A DNA stretch of 64,000 nt, taken from Moritella sp. F3. Lineage in GTDB: Bacteria; Pseudomonadota; Gammaproteobacteria; Enterobacterales; Moritellaceae. Numbering within the stretch: position 1 is the stretch's first letter; every line of letters starts with the position of its first letter. Made by a program: the position numbers and the translations under genes. Location: NCBI RefSeq assembly GCF_015082335.1, contig NZ_BLRL01000017.1, positions 1-64,000 of the forward strand, read 5' to 3'. Below the pieces are notes generated by a model. That model was not told the DNA's origin, made no database searches, and worked only from the letters and a program-made list of their open reading frames with translations. Below, one piece after another: positions 18,642 through 27,332 of this stretch.

Positions 18642-20486
18642 ATGTTAACTACACGAAAATTTCTAATTGGCTTTTATCTAATCAGTTTGATCATTTTATC
18701 AAGCTGGATTTGGCGATCTGGTTATGCCAAATTGGTCACTCAAAGTAATCAACAATTAGATATTTTCACCGCTCACCTGCAAAGTCAATTACAACGCTTT
18801 AACGCGATACCTAAATTACTTTTTGATCAAAAGCTCGTCGTCGCCAGCTTACAAGATACCGACAACACAGCGCTAACAGAGAAAACCAACCGTTATTTAA
18901 AACACGTTAACAATACAATTGGCGCATCAGATACTTACCTACTTGATATTAACGGAACGACTATTGCAGCCAATAACTGGCGAGGAGAGCAAACCTTCAT
19001 CGGTAAAAACTTTGCTTTTCGTCCTTATTTTCAGCAGGCAGTCAAAGGGCAGCAGGGACGTTATTTTGCCTTAGGTACCACATCAGGGCAAAGAGGTTAT
19101 TATTTTTCTTCGCCAGTTATCTACGCCGGTAAAATAATCGGTGTGGTTGTGGTCAAAATGGATTTATCCAAGATCGAAAAAGAATGGACCGGAAAACAAT
19201 CACACTTCATGGTTACCGATGATGACAATGTTATTTTCATCTCTAACACCGCGTCATGGTTACTACACAGCCTAACACCGCTGAATAGCGCTAAGCTGCA
19301 AAAAATAGCGGCCAGCCGCCGCTATGGCAATAAAACAATAGCGGCTCTCAATTTCTCAGGGCAACTACAAGAAAGTCCGACGTTACTGCAACTGAAAACG
19401 GCGAAGCCATTCGTCACAAATTATTTATCGATAAGTAAGTCGATGCCGACAGCAGGCTGGACAGTACGTGTATTTACCCCCCTAACCGCTATTTTTATCG
19501 ATATGGCCATTGGCCTAGTATTACTGTCACTGGTTTTTTGGTTACTCAATTTACGCTTAAAATTATCGATGCATAAACATCAGCGAGCCAAAGACAAAGA
19601 ACTGCTTCGCATTAAAACAAAATACAAACTTAAACAAGAAGTAAAACGACGTACTGCCGATCTGAATAATGAAATCATTGAACGCCAAAAAATGGAGCAA
19701 ACCCTACGCGACACACAAAAAGAATTAATTCAAACCGCAAAGCTCGCGGTATTGGGTCAGCTATCAGCCAGTATTAGTCATGAGTTAAATAATCCCCTCG
19801 CAGCTATTCGAAGTTATGCAGATAACGCCTTGGTATTCTTACAACGCGAACAATATCAATCTACCGATGATAACTTGCAACGCATTATTCATTTAACCGA
19901 ACGCATGGCAAAAATAAGCTCGCAACTAAAGTTTTTTGCCCGTAAATCCAGTGGTGAATTACACCCAGTGCCATTACTCAATGTGATAAATATGGCTATC
20001 GAGTTAGTCAGACCGCAATTAAAAAATCATCAAGTGGCTATCACCCTTGATGATGCCAATATTGAAGTACTGGTTAATGTCGACCAGGTGCAATTAGAAC
20101 AAGTGCTGGTGAACTTACTATCCAATGCGATGCAAGCGGTCGAAGAGTCTAGTGACAAACATATTCATGTGTCTTTATGTCGCGACCAACAGCAGGTCAT
20201 TGTTCAAGTTGACGATTCTGGCGCAGGGATCAGCAAAGAAAATTTGTCACAACTGTTTGACCCATTTTTCACCACTAAAGAAACAGGTTTAGGGCTGGGT
20301 TTATCTATTTCGCACAAAATAATGCGTAACATGCAGGGTAATATTACCGCGGAGAATAGGCCTAACGCTGGCGCGAGATTCAGCCTTAGTTTACCGTTGG
20401 CGATGGTACCGACAGCGACCACTTCAACAACGACGATCCCTGCAACGACAACGCCAGGGAAAATATACCCGCAGCGAAAACAATAG
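18642..20486 (+). CDS. dctB: C4-dicarboxylate sensor histidine kinase DctB
   Basis: A 614-residue inner-membrane kinase. Order: membrane helix (about 8-26), periplasmic Cache-type sensor (about 30-275, with FRPYFQQAVKGQQGRYFALG as in DctB), second membrane helix (about 285-305), a coiled coil, HisKA with the phosphoacceptor in SASISHELNNPLAAIRSY, and HATPase with NLLSNAMQAVEE and DDSGAGIS. ATG 18642 has AGAGG 8 bp upstream and is preferred to GTG 18633. It is followed by dctD and faces the dctPQM transporter, which supports C4-dicarboxylate sensing. The C-terminus ends in a Thr-rich tail. Confidence 0.88.
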   Translation: MLTTRKFLIGFYLISLIILSSWIWRSGYAKLVTQSNQQLDIFTAHLQSQLQRFNAIPKLLFDQKLVVASLQDTDNTALTEKTNRYLKHVNNTIGASDTYLLDINGTTIAANNWRGEQTFIGKNFAFRPYFQQAVKGQQGRYFALGTTSGQRGYYFSSPVIYAGKIIGVVVVKMDLSKIEKEWTGKQSHFMVTDDDNVIFISNTASWLLHSLTPLNSAKLQKIAASRRYGNKTIAALNFSGQLQESPTLLQLKTAKPFVTNYLSISKSMPTAGWTVRVFTPLTAIFIDMAIGLVLLSLVFWLLNLRLKLSMHKHQRAKDKELLRIKTKYKLKQEVKRRTADLNNEIIERQKMEQTLRDTQKELIQTAKLAVLGQLSASISHELNNPLAAIRSYADNALVFLQREQYQSTDDNLQRIIHLTERMAKISSQLKFFARKSSGELHPVPLLNVINMAIELVRPQLKNHQVAITLDDANIEVLVNVDQVQLEQVLVNLLSNAMQAVEESSDKHIHVSLCRDQQQVIVQVDDSGAGISKENLSQLFDPFFTTKETGLGLGLSISHKIMRNMQGNITAENRPNAGARFSLSLPLAMVPTATTSTTTIPATTTPGKIYPQRKQ

Positions 20487-20557
20487 CGCCAGTATCAAAT
20501 AATAACGAAGTAATACAGCCAGTAGTACGAGAGCATAATAAAATCATAGGATAAATA

Positions 20558-21910
20558 ATGAGTCAGGTTTTTTTTATTGATGACGAAAAAGATTTACGGT
20601 TCGCTAATCAGCAAACTTTAGAGCTGGCAGGGATCAGCGTAACTTGTTTTGCCGATGCAGAAACCGCATTGGCTCAGCTCGCCATCGAAACGCCGCTAGT
20701 GGTGATCACAGATATTCGCTTACCGGGTTTGTGTGGCCACCAATTACTACTAAAGCTAATGCAACAAGACCCTAGCCTACCCGTTATTTTAATCACTGGT
20801 CACGGTGATATTTCTCTCGCCGTACAAGCGATGCGCGATGGCGCTTATGATTTTATTGAAAAGCCATTTGCCTCAGTTAGACTCACAGAGTCAGTCAAGC
20901 GTGCTATCGAAAAGCGCTTGTTAACCGAAGAAAACAAAACCTTAAAAAAAGCGCTACAGGCCAAAGAAACACTTGGGCCACGGATCATTGGCACAACTAA
21001 ATCCATTATTGAATTACGAGAAATGATCAGTCATATTGCCGATACCCCTGCTGATATTTTATTGTTCGGTGAAACAGGGACAGGTAAAGAGCTAGTTGCG
21101 CGATCCTTACATGAACAAAGTAGTCGTCGGACACATAATTTTGTCGCCATCAACTGCGGCGCAGTGCCTGAAAACTTAATTGAAAGTGAATTATTTGGCC
21201 ATGAAAAAGGCGCATTTTCAGGCGCATCTGAACGACGTATTGGTAAATTTGAATTCGCTCAAGGTGGTACTTTATTTCTTGATGAAATCGAATCAATGCC
21301 TATGCAAGCGCAGATTAAACTGCTACGTATTTTGCAGGAAAGAACACTCGAGCGCGTCGGTTCTAATAAAGAGATACCTTTAGATATTCGTATTATTGCC
21401 GCTACCAAAGTCGATTTAACCCAAGCTGCTGTCGAAGGTACATTTCGCCAAGACCTTTATTATCGTCTCAATATCGTCACCCTCAACTTACCGCCCCTGC
21501 GCCAACGCTTCGATGATATTCAAAGTCTGTTCCACCACTTCTTATTAGTCTCTGCCGCGCGATATTGTAAAGCAGTGCCAGCCTTACCACTTCAGGATGT
21601 GCAGACATTGCTTGCCCATGACTGGCCAGGTAATGTACGTGAATTACGAAACGCAGCTGAACGTTATATATTATTGGGGAAACTGACCGGCCTTAACTCG
21701 TCTAATGAGGCACAAGCAAGCCTAACGCAAAATTTATCAGAGCAAGTTGAAGCATTCGAAAAAATCCTCATTGAGCAAGCGCTAACAAGCTGCAATGGCA
21801 GTATTAAAGACACCATGCATCAGCTCAATCTAGCGCGTAAAACCTTGTATGACAAAATGCAGAAACATCAAATAGACAAACAAGCCTTTAAAGAGCAACC
21901 GCTGAAATAA
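20558..21910 (+). CDS. dctD: Sigma-54-dependent response regulator DctD
   Basis: A 450-residue activator: receiver (about 1-120, phosphoacceptor Asp in VVITDIRLPG, EKPF near its end), AAA+ sigma-54 interaction domain (about 145-375, Walker A GETGTGKE and the sigma-54 contact loop GAFSGA) and a C-terminal Fis-type helix-turn-helix (about 405-445). DctB should phosphorylate it, and it should open a sigma-54 promoter; such a promoter lies upstream of dctP. The gene is 71 bp after dctB and ends at a shared terminator. Confidence 0.92.
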   Translation: MSQVFFIDDEKDLRFANQQTLELAGISVTCFADAETALAQLAIETPLVVITDIRLPGLCGHQLLLKLMQQDPSLPVILITGHGDISLAVQAMRDGAYDFIEKPFASVRLTESVKRAIEKRLLTEENKTLKKALQAKETLGPRIIGTTKSIIELREMISHIADTPADILLFGETGTGKELVARSLHEQSSRRTHNFVAINCGAVPENLIESELFGHEKGAFSGASERRIGKFEFAQGGTLFLDEIESMPMQAQIKLLRILQERTLERVGSNKEIPLDIRIIAATKVDLTQAAVEGTFRQDLYYRLNIVTLNLPPLRQRFDDIQSLFHHFLLVSAARYCKAVPALPLQDVQTLLAHDWPGNVRELRNAAERYILLGKLTGLNSSNEAQASLTQNLSEQVEAFEKILIEQALTSCNGSIKDTMHQLNLARKTLYDKMQKHQIDKQAFKEQPLK

Positions 21911-21937
21911 CGTTTATTGAAACAAACTAAACAACTA

Positions 21938-21965
21938 AAAATGGTCAGCATATGCTGACCATTTT
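21938..21965. terminator. Bidirectional terminator between dctD and dctM
   Basis: A perfect 28-bp palindrome (arms AAAATGGTCAGCAT and ATGCTGACCATTTT) lies 27 bp after dctD and 51 bp from the convergent dctM stop. It ends in a T run on each strand, so it can stop transcription from both sides. Confidence 0.85.
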
Positions 21966-22016
21966 GGTGTCGTCGTATTAATTTTTTGTCATATCACTTT
22001 ATAACGTAAGTACGTA

Positions 22017-23378
22017 TTAACGAATGATCAATTCAGGTCCCATCATCAAGGTTGGTAACCAGGTTGATACCCAAGGCACATACGTCACTATCATCAAGAA
22101 CACCAACATCAACGCAACCCATGGCATAACCGCTTTCACCACTTGTAACATCGACATATGCGCGACGCCAGAAGTCACAAATAGATTCAAGCCAACCGGC
22201 GGTGTGATCATACCAATCTCCATATTCACCACCATGATGATACCAAGATGGATAGGATCAATACCCAATTCTAACGCAATCGGAAATACTAACGGTGCGA
22301 CAATAATCAACAGCCCTGATGGTTCCATAAACTGGCCACCAATCAACAGCAATACATTCACCACAATCAAAAATGCGATGGGCCCAAGACCTGCACTTAA
22401 CATGGCTTCAGTGATCATCTGTGGTATACGCTCTTCAGTTAACACATGTTTTAGAATTAAGGCGTTGGCAACAATGAACAGCAACATGATCGTCATTTTA
22501 CCGGCATCAAATAAGCTTTTCTTGGTATCGGGATGGCATAACACATGAAATGATTTAACAATGACAGATTGAGTACTTTTCTTATCTGCAAAAGGGCCCA
22601 TATCTTTATACACAAAGTTAGCAATCACAAACGCATAAACTGCAGCAACTGCGGCCGCTTCTGTCGGTGTAAAGATACCACCATAAATACCGCCAAGGAT
22701 AATGACAATTAGCATTAATCCCCATGATGCATCCCGGGCAGAACGGAAAACTTCACTCCAACCTACAAACGGTTGTGCAGGCAGTTTCTTCACTTTTGCG
22801 GTAATTAAAATAGCAATAATCAACATCAGTCCCGCTAATGTGCCAGGCACCACACCTGCCAAGAACATGCGCCCAACAGAGACATCTGTAGCAGCAGCAT
22901 ATACTACCATTACGATCGAAGGCGGGATTAGGATACCCAAGGTCCCCGCATTACAAATAACCCCAGCAGCAAACTCCTTGCTGTAACCATTCTTAACCAT
23001 ACCGGCAATCACTAAACTGCCGATAGCGACAACCGTTGCAGGTGATGAACCAGACAATGCTGCGAACATCATACACGCCACCACTGAAGCAATCGCTAAA
23101 CCGCCAGGGAACCAACCCACGATAGCGACAGCGAAACGAATGATGCGCTGAGCAACACCACCAGTGGACATAAAAGTCGAGGCCAAAATGAAAAATGGGA
23201 TCGCCAATAAGGTGTAATGCCCAGCAAACGCATTAAATAGCGTTTGCGCGACAGAGGCTAAACTGGCATCTGAACTAGCCAGTAAAAACAAAATACTGGA
23301 TAAACCAAGTGATACCGCGATTGGCACGCCGAACATCATGAACCCGATGATCATCAATAACAATATACCTAAAACCAT
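22017..23378 (-). CDS. dctM: TRAP dicarboxylate transporter large permease DctM
   Basis: A 453-residue inner-membrane protein with about a dozen hydrophobic segments, matching the TRAP large subunit that carries the sodium-coupled transport path. Seen: N-terminal LLLMIIGFMMFGVPIAVSLG, the conserved GGVAQRIIRFA, PPSIVMVVYAAATDVSVGRM and TPPVGLNLFVTSG. The insert at about 255-290 (VYKDMGPFADKKSTQSVIVK) is hydrophilic. AAGGA lies 7 bp before the start, and the gap from dctQ is 3 bp. Confidence 0.93.
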   Translation of the reverse strand: MVLGILLLMIIGFMMFGVPIAVSLGLSSILFLLASSDASLASVAQTLFNAFAGHYTLLAIPFFILASTFMSTGGVAQRIIRFAVAIVGWFPGGLAIASVVACMMFAALSGSSPATVVAIGSLVIAGMVKNGYSKEFAAGVICNAGTLGILIPPSIVMVVYAAATDVSVGRMFLAGVVPGTLAGLMLIIAILITAKVKKLPAQPFVGWSEVFRSARDASWGLMLIVIILGGIYGGIFTPTEAAAVAAVYAFVIANFVYKDMGPFADKKSTQSVIVKSFHVLCHPDTKKSLFDAGKMTIMLLFIVANALILKHVLTEERIPQMITEAMLSAGLGPIAFLIVVNVLLLIGGQFMEPSGLLIIVAPLVFPIALELGIDPIHLGIIMVVNMEIGMITPPVGLNLFVTSGVAHMSMLQVVKAVMPWVALMLVFLMIVTYVPWVSTWLPTLMMGPELIIR

Positions 23379-23381
23379 AAC

Positions 23382-24005
23382 TTAATCCTTGTTATCTTCT
23401 TGATCCAATACCGCCAACGCTTCTTCAGCTTCGTGACTTGCGATCACACGGTCTATTTTGTTAGTGAGCACTTGCCATAACAGCTGCGCAAATCTAAATG
23501 TCAGTAACGCAGTGCCTAGCGGTAACGAAAAATAAGGTATAAAACGCGGTAGTTTTTCATAACGCTCCCCCTCATTAAGCCAATCAGCTAGAAACTGTAA
23601 GAATTCTGGCATTGGAATATCATCGGTTTCATACCAAGCTTGCTCGGTAATAAACGGATACCAATAATTCCACGATCCAATCAACAACAGGACAGAAAAA
23701 AGTAAACACGCACTCACGGCGATAACAGCATAAACCTTACGTAATTTCACCGAGGCCATGTTAACTAAGATATCAACACCAATATGTGAATGTTTTTTTA
23801 CCCCGTACGACGCTCCTACCAATACTAACCAAGCAAATAAAAATACGGTTAATTCTAACGCCCATAAAATATTGCCATTGAACAAATACCGAAACACTAC
23901 ATTAGCAAAGGTCAGTAAGGTCATCACACCTAATGACATAGCTATATTTAGCTCTTCGACACTATCGGATATACGCCCCAAGCGCGCCCATAATCCATTA
24001 TTCAT
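23382..24005 (-). CDS. dctQ: TRAP dicarboxylate transporter small permease DctQ
   Basis: A 207-residue membrane protein with four hydrophobic segments, the size and layout of the TRAP small subunit that supports DctM. The conserved NVVFRYLFNGNILWALELTVFLFAW region fits the family (shown in part: FRYLFNGNILWALEL). ATG 24005 has AAGGGA 6 bp upstream, making it better than the TTG at 24020. It lies between dctP and dctM in one operon. Confidence 0.92.
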   Translation of the reverse strand: MNNGLWARLGRISDSVEELNIAMSLGVMTLLTFANVVFRYLFNGNILWALELTVFLFAWLVLVGASYGVKKHSHIGVDILVNMASVKLRKVYAVIAVSACLLFSVLLLIGSWNYWYPFITEQAWYETDDIPMPEFLQFLADWLNEGERYEKLPRFIPYFSLPLGTALLTFRFAQLLWQVLTNKIDRVIASHEAEEALAVLDQEDNKD

Positions 24006-24059
24006 ATTGGTTCCCTTCAATTCGCTTAACGCGGCATAAGTAACTTATGCCGCTTGGTA

Positions 24060-25067
24060 TTATGATTTATTCGACGCTAATGCTTTCTGGATCAAGTCAC
24101 TACCAATATCTTTTTCGAATTTAGACCAAACAGGCTGTAGCTTATCAACCCAGGCTTCGCGCTGTTCAGGTGTTAACGTACGCACGATGCCACCAGCAGC
24201 GATAATGTTAGCTTTGTTTTCATTATTGATACGTGATGATTCGGCGTTACGTGTCGCTGTCACCTCAACAATGATTTGACGTAGTTGGACTTTTACATCA
24301 TTCGGTAATTTAGCCCACCAGCGGTTTGATGTAACAAGGAGATAATCAAGAATACCGTGGTTGGTTTCAGTGACACCGTCTTGTACTTCAAAGAATTTTT
24401 TACCGTAAGTATTCGACCAAGTATTTTCTTGGCCATCAATAACCTTGGTTTGTAGACCGCCGTAAACTTCTTTAAACGACATTTTTTGTGGGTTAGCACC
24501 GAGTTGCTCAAACTGTGCAACGAGTACGTCAGATGCTTGAACACGGAATTTCAAACCTTGTGCATCTTCAGGATAAATAAGCGGGCGATTAGCAGACATT
24601 TGCTTCATACCGTTATGCCAAAATGCTAAACCTTGTAAGCCACGACGACGCATTGAATTCTTCAATTTGTCACCCGCTTCAGAGTTTTGGAAACGATCCA
24701 CCGCGGCGACATCATCAAACAGGAAGGGTAAATCAAAGATACGGAATTTCTTGGTGATTTTTTCAAACTTAGATAAAGAAGGAGCCGCTAAGTGCACATC
24801 ACCATTTAATAACGCTTCAAGCACTTTATTGTCATCATAAAGTGTTGAGTTAGGGAAAACTTGCATACAAGCTTTACCATTCATCTCTTTATTTACTCGT
24901 TCTTCCAGTAATGATGCAGCAATACCTTTGGGGTGTTTGCTGGTGTTCGTCACATGACTAAATTTAATCACGATCTCACCGGGTTCACAGGCTCCTGATG
25001 ATGCTTGCGCACTAAACGTAGTCATGCTCGCCAGTACCATCGATATTGCCGTCGCGTATTTAAACAT
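24060..25067 (-). CDS. dctP: TRAP dicarboxylate-binding periplasmic protein DctP
   Basis: A 335-residue secreted solute receptor. A signal peptide (about 1-22, ending SAQASS) precedes the binding domain. Ligand-site elements include the conserved Arg in LKFRVQASDV and the Asn-Thr motif GQENTWSNTYGKKF. The family usually binds succinate, fumarate or malate. ATG 25067 has GGAG 6 bp upstream and opens the signal peptide. A sigma-54 promoter begins about 68 bp upstream, with a dyad further up, consistent with DctBD control. Confidence 0.93.
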   Translation of the reverse strand: MFKYATAISMVLASMTTFSAQASSGACEPGEIVIKFSHVTNTSKHPKGIAASLLEERVNKEMNGKACMQVFPNSTLYDDNKVLEALLNGDVHLAAPSLSKFEKITKKFRIFDLPFLFDDVAAVDRFQNSEAGDKLKNSMRRRGLQGLAFWHNGMKQMSANRPLIYPEDAQGLKFRVQASDVLVAQFEQLGANPQKMSFKEVYGGLQTKVIDGQENTWSNTYGKKFFEVQDGVTETNHGILDYLLVTSNRWWAKLPNDVKVQLRQIIVEVTATRNAESSRINNENKANIIAAGGIVRTLTPEQREAWVDKLQPVWSKFEKDIGSDLIQKALASNKS

Positions 25068-25134
25068 AAGAATCTCCATATAATTATAACGTTGTTAATT
25101 TATTCAATTTCAATTAACAGTGTGATAACTATAT

Positions 25135-25150
25135 AGCAACCATCGAGCCA
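25135..25150 (-). promoter_or_regulatory. Sigma-54 promoter of dctPQM
   Basis: The minus strand reads TGGCTC-N5-TTGCT. It matches the sigma-54 consensus TGGCAC-N5-TTGCW at all but one base, with exact GG-N10-GC spacing. It points at dctP, 68 bp from its ATG. DctD, a sigma-54 activator, is encoded in the adjacent operon. Confidence 0.85.
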
Positions 25151-25221
25151 CAATTTAAGGTTCAAACAAAAGCGATGAATAACAAAAGCTTAATAAAATT
25201 TTAGATGAAAGCAAGAGACAT

Positions 25222-25245
25222 GAATGGGTGGGTAACCACCCATTC
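25222..25245 (-). promoter_or_regulatory. Candidate DctD upstream activator site
   Basis: A perfect inverted repeat: arms GAATGGGTGG and CCACCCATTC around GTAA. It begins about 70 bp upstream of the sigma-54 promoter, the distance at which enhancer sites for such activators lie. It stands between divergent genes, so it is unlikely to be a terminator. That DctD binds here is inference. Confidence 0.5.
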
Positions 25246-25319
25246 GAAAAAGCATATTGGGCTGAATACCGCCATTATCTAAGTATGTTCAAAGCAAAAA
25301 TAAACGCCCCGCCTACGAA

Positions 25320-25373
25320 CACTTTATTTCCCAAAAATAGAAATCACAAAACAAAAAACCAAGAAATAAAGTG
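25320..25373. repeat. Spaced inverted repeat in the dctP/EamA intergenic region
   Basis: CACTTTATTTC (25320-25330) and GAAATAAAGTG (25363-25373) form 11-bp arms 32 bp apart within the 457-bp gap between dctP and the second EamA gene. It is AT-rich and could be a control site or chance. The rest of the gap holds the sigma-54 promoter and a second dyad; I see nothing else. Confidence 0.35.
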
Positions 25374-25524
25374 GTAATAAATAAATATTTTCTACCAAAC
25401 CCAACATTAGGAGTATTTATTGTTTAATAAGGTGGTTTTTAATCGACAATAGGAAACCATATACCCCAGCAAAAGGCATAGAATTATCATATTAAATATC
25501 CAGCACTTATATAGAGATCGCCTT

Positions 25525-26451
25525 ATGAATACAAAACTCGTCGCCACATTATTATTTGCCTCTGTATGTTTGATCTGGGGTACAACCTGGATGGCGATGG
25601 AAATTGCTGTTCACTCTATCCCGCCGATCACAGCAACAGGTTTACGCTTTGCACTGGCTGCACCACTATTAATTCTAGCGGCGCGCTGGCTTAAAATCCC
25701 ACTGATGTTCCCAAAAGGGAAGAAACTTGAATTTGCATTAATCAGTGTGTTTTATTTTGCTGCACCATTTACCCTAATGATTTTTGGTGAGCAATATATT
25801 TCTTCAGGTTTAGCGTCTATTATTTTTGCCACTATGCCGGTTGTTGTTTTAGGTTTTGCAATATTGGTACATCGTCAAAAAGTACATCTTCACCAAATAG
25901 CAGGTCTTGCCATTGCACTATTCAGCTTAATCACAATTATCAGTAATGAGATGGGTGTAAGCGCGAATGGCAGCCTTATCGGTGTTGGCGCCTTGGTATT
26001 AGCGGTATTCATGCATGCAACGATCTATACCAGTGTTCAAACTCGCTGTCAGGGAATTCATGTATTAACGTATAACGCACTACCGTGTCTTGTTGCTTCA
26101 GTACTGTTACTTGTTGTCGGCGCATTTGTAGAGCAACCAGACTTCGCTACATTCACATTAACGTCTTGGTTATCGGTTATTTACCTTGGTGCTATCGCTG
26201 GTATTGGCGGCATCATGGCTTATTTCCAACTGAATAAAGTAGCAAGTCCATTCCAAGCATCGATCTGTTTCTTGGTATTCCCTGTGATTGCACTTGGCTT
26301 AGACAGTGTGGTTAACGGCAGAACGATTAGTCACGAATCACTGTTCATGATGGTCCTGTTAACGGCGGGTGTTTTACTGTGTAAATTACCGCTTGAATTA
26401 ATCAGTAAACGTTTAACAAAAACAACCGTTAAAGTAGAAAAATCATCATAA
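25525..26451 (+). CDS. EamA/DMT-family permease
   Basis: A 308-residue membrane protein with ten hydrophobic segments and two EamA repeats (about 5-140 and 150-290). The N-terminus ASVCLIWGTTWMAMEIAV carries the typical LIWGTTW motif of RhaT/YdcZ-like DMT transporters; FGEQYISSGLASIIFATMPV ends the first repeat core. It is probably a metabolite or amino acid exporter. It is only distantly similar to the first EamA gene (11546-12454), so a recent duplication is not indicated. Confidence 0.88.
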   Translation: MNTKLVATLLFASVCLIWGTTWMAMEIAVHSIPPITATGLRFALAAPLLILAARWLKIPLMFPKGKKLEFALISVFYFAAPFTLMIFGEQYISSGLASIIFATMPVVVLGFAILVHRQKVHLHQIAGLAIALFSLITIISNEMGVSANGSLIGVGALVLAVFMHATIYTSVQTRCQGIHVLTYNALPCLVASVLLLVVGAFVEQPDFATFTLTSWLSVIYLGAIAGIGGIMAYFQLNKVASPFQASICFLVFPVIALGLDSVVNGRTISHESLFMMVLLTAGVLLCKLPLELISKRLTKTTVKVEKSS

Positions 26452-26525
26452 CTCATCACTCTAATACGTTAGTCACGCGACGTATGTCATAAGTTTAAAT
26501 CAGTGTAAATAGAGAGAAAGCTAAA

Positions 26526-27236
26526 ATGAAAAAAGTACTATTATCCATCATCACGGTTTCTACAATCATGGCGACACCATTAGCCAGTGCCAACAATGAT
26601 TTTACTTATGTTTCAGCTGGTCTACAGTTTGGTAAGGCAGATGATGCGCTCTTTGATAATGAGCAAGTGGAAAGCGCGTTAGGTGGCTTCCTCGACGCAT
26701 CTTGGAACTTCTATGACAATGTATTTGCTAGCTACAGTATCAGTTATAGCTCTTTTGATGGAGAAGGATGGGCAAGAGCTTGGACTAATGGCACGAGTTC
26801 AGGCTCTGAATCTGGACAAGATTATTTTTCGACTACAAAACAATATTATTCAGTCGGCTATTTCATGCCGATGAATAAATTTACCCCTTACGTATCGCTG
26901 GGTTATGCCGATTACAAATTAGCTGGATCTGTGTATGAATTCTCAATGGTACCTGGTCCAGGTACCATTGAGAAGTACAGTGACAAAATTGGTGGCGCAG
27001 CCGGTGAAATTGGTACTTATATACAAGTAACGAAAAACTATAAAATGAAATTCTCATACAACTATGCTGCGTTAGAAGAAAGTGGCGTTAAAATTAAAAT
27101 AAATGAATTTTATTTTGGTAATGATTATGCGTTTGCTGACAATTGGTCTGCGGTCGCCAACATCAGTTACCGTGATATAGGCACAATCAACACCAATGAA
27201 ATATCTACGCAGCTTGGTGTTAAATATAATTTTTAA
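26526..27236 (+). CDS. Outer-membrane beta-barrel protein
   Basis: A 236-residue secreted protein: signal peptide (about 1-22, ATPLASAN), then alternating aromatic/polar strands and a C-terminal strand ending in Phe (TQLGVKYNF), the signature recognised by the barrel assembly machinery. The size suggests an eight-stranded barrel of the OmpA/OmpW-like or porin-family type (OMP_b-brl). Function unknown. A 35-bp perfect palindrome lies inside the coding sequence around residues 139-150, probably in a surface loop (SMVPGPGTIEKY). GAGAG precedes the start. Confidence 0.82.
   Translation: MKKVLLSIITVSTIMATPLASANNDFTYVSAGLQFGKADDALFDNEQVESALGGFLDASWNFYDNVFASYSISYSSFDGEGWARAWTNGTSSGSESGQDYFSTTKQYYSVGYFMPMNKFTPYVSLGYADYKLAGSVYEFSMVPGPGTIEKYSDKIGGAAGEIGTYIQVTKNYKMKFSYNYAALEESGVKIKINEFYFGNDYAFADNWSAVANISYRDIGTINTNEISTQLGVKYNF
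26940..26974. repeat. Perfect 35-bp palindrome within the barrel gene
   Basis: Seventeen bases from 26940 pair perfectly with the seventeen ending at 26974 around one central T (26957). Outer arm TTCTCAATGG, inner part TACCTGG. It would fold as a strong cruciform or mRNA hairpin. It lies in frame in the coding sequence, so it is not a terminator for any gene. Confidence 0.9.
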
Positions 27237-27292
27237 AGTCTTTGTTCATGTGTGATCAAATGTAAAACAGCACCACTTTAAAATACCAAGAA

Positions 27293-27325
27293 TAGGCTGC
27301 GTTCACGCTATATGATAGCAGCCTA
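27293..27325. terminator. Hairpin between convergent barrel and thiH genes
   Basis: TAGGCTGC (27293-27300) and GCAGCCTA (27318-27325) form an 8-bp stem, 56 bp past the barrel gene and 7 bp past thiH. No long T run is present on either strand. Probable shared transcription stop. Confidence 0.5.
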
Positions 27326-27332
27326 CACACCA

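Noticed and set aside
25222..25245. The GAATGGGTGG dyad as a terminator.
   Set aside because: It lies between divergent genes, so no transcript is expected to end there, and it has no T run.
11546..26451. The two EamA permeases as a recent duplication.
   Set aside because: Their sequences share only family-level features; the N-terminal motifs differ (LLWSTVASAF against LIWGTTWMAM).
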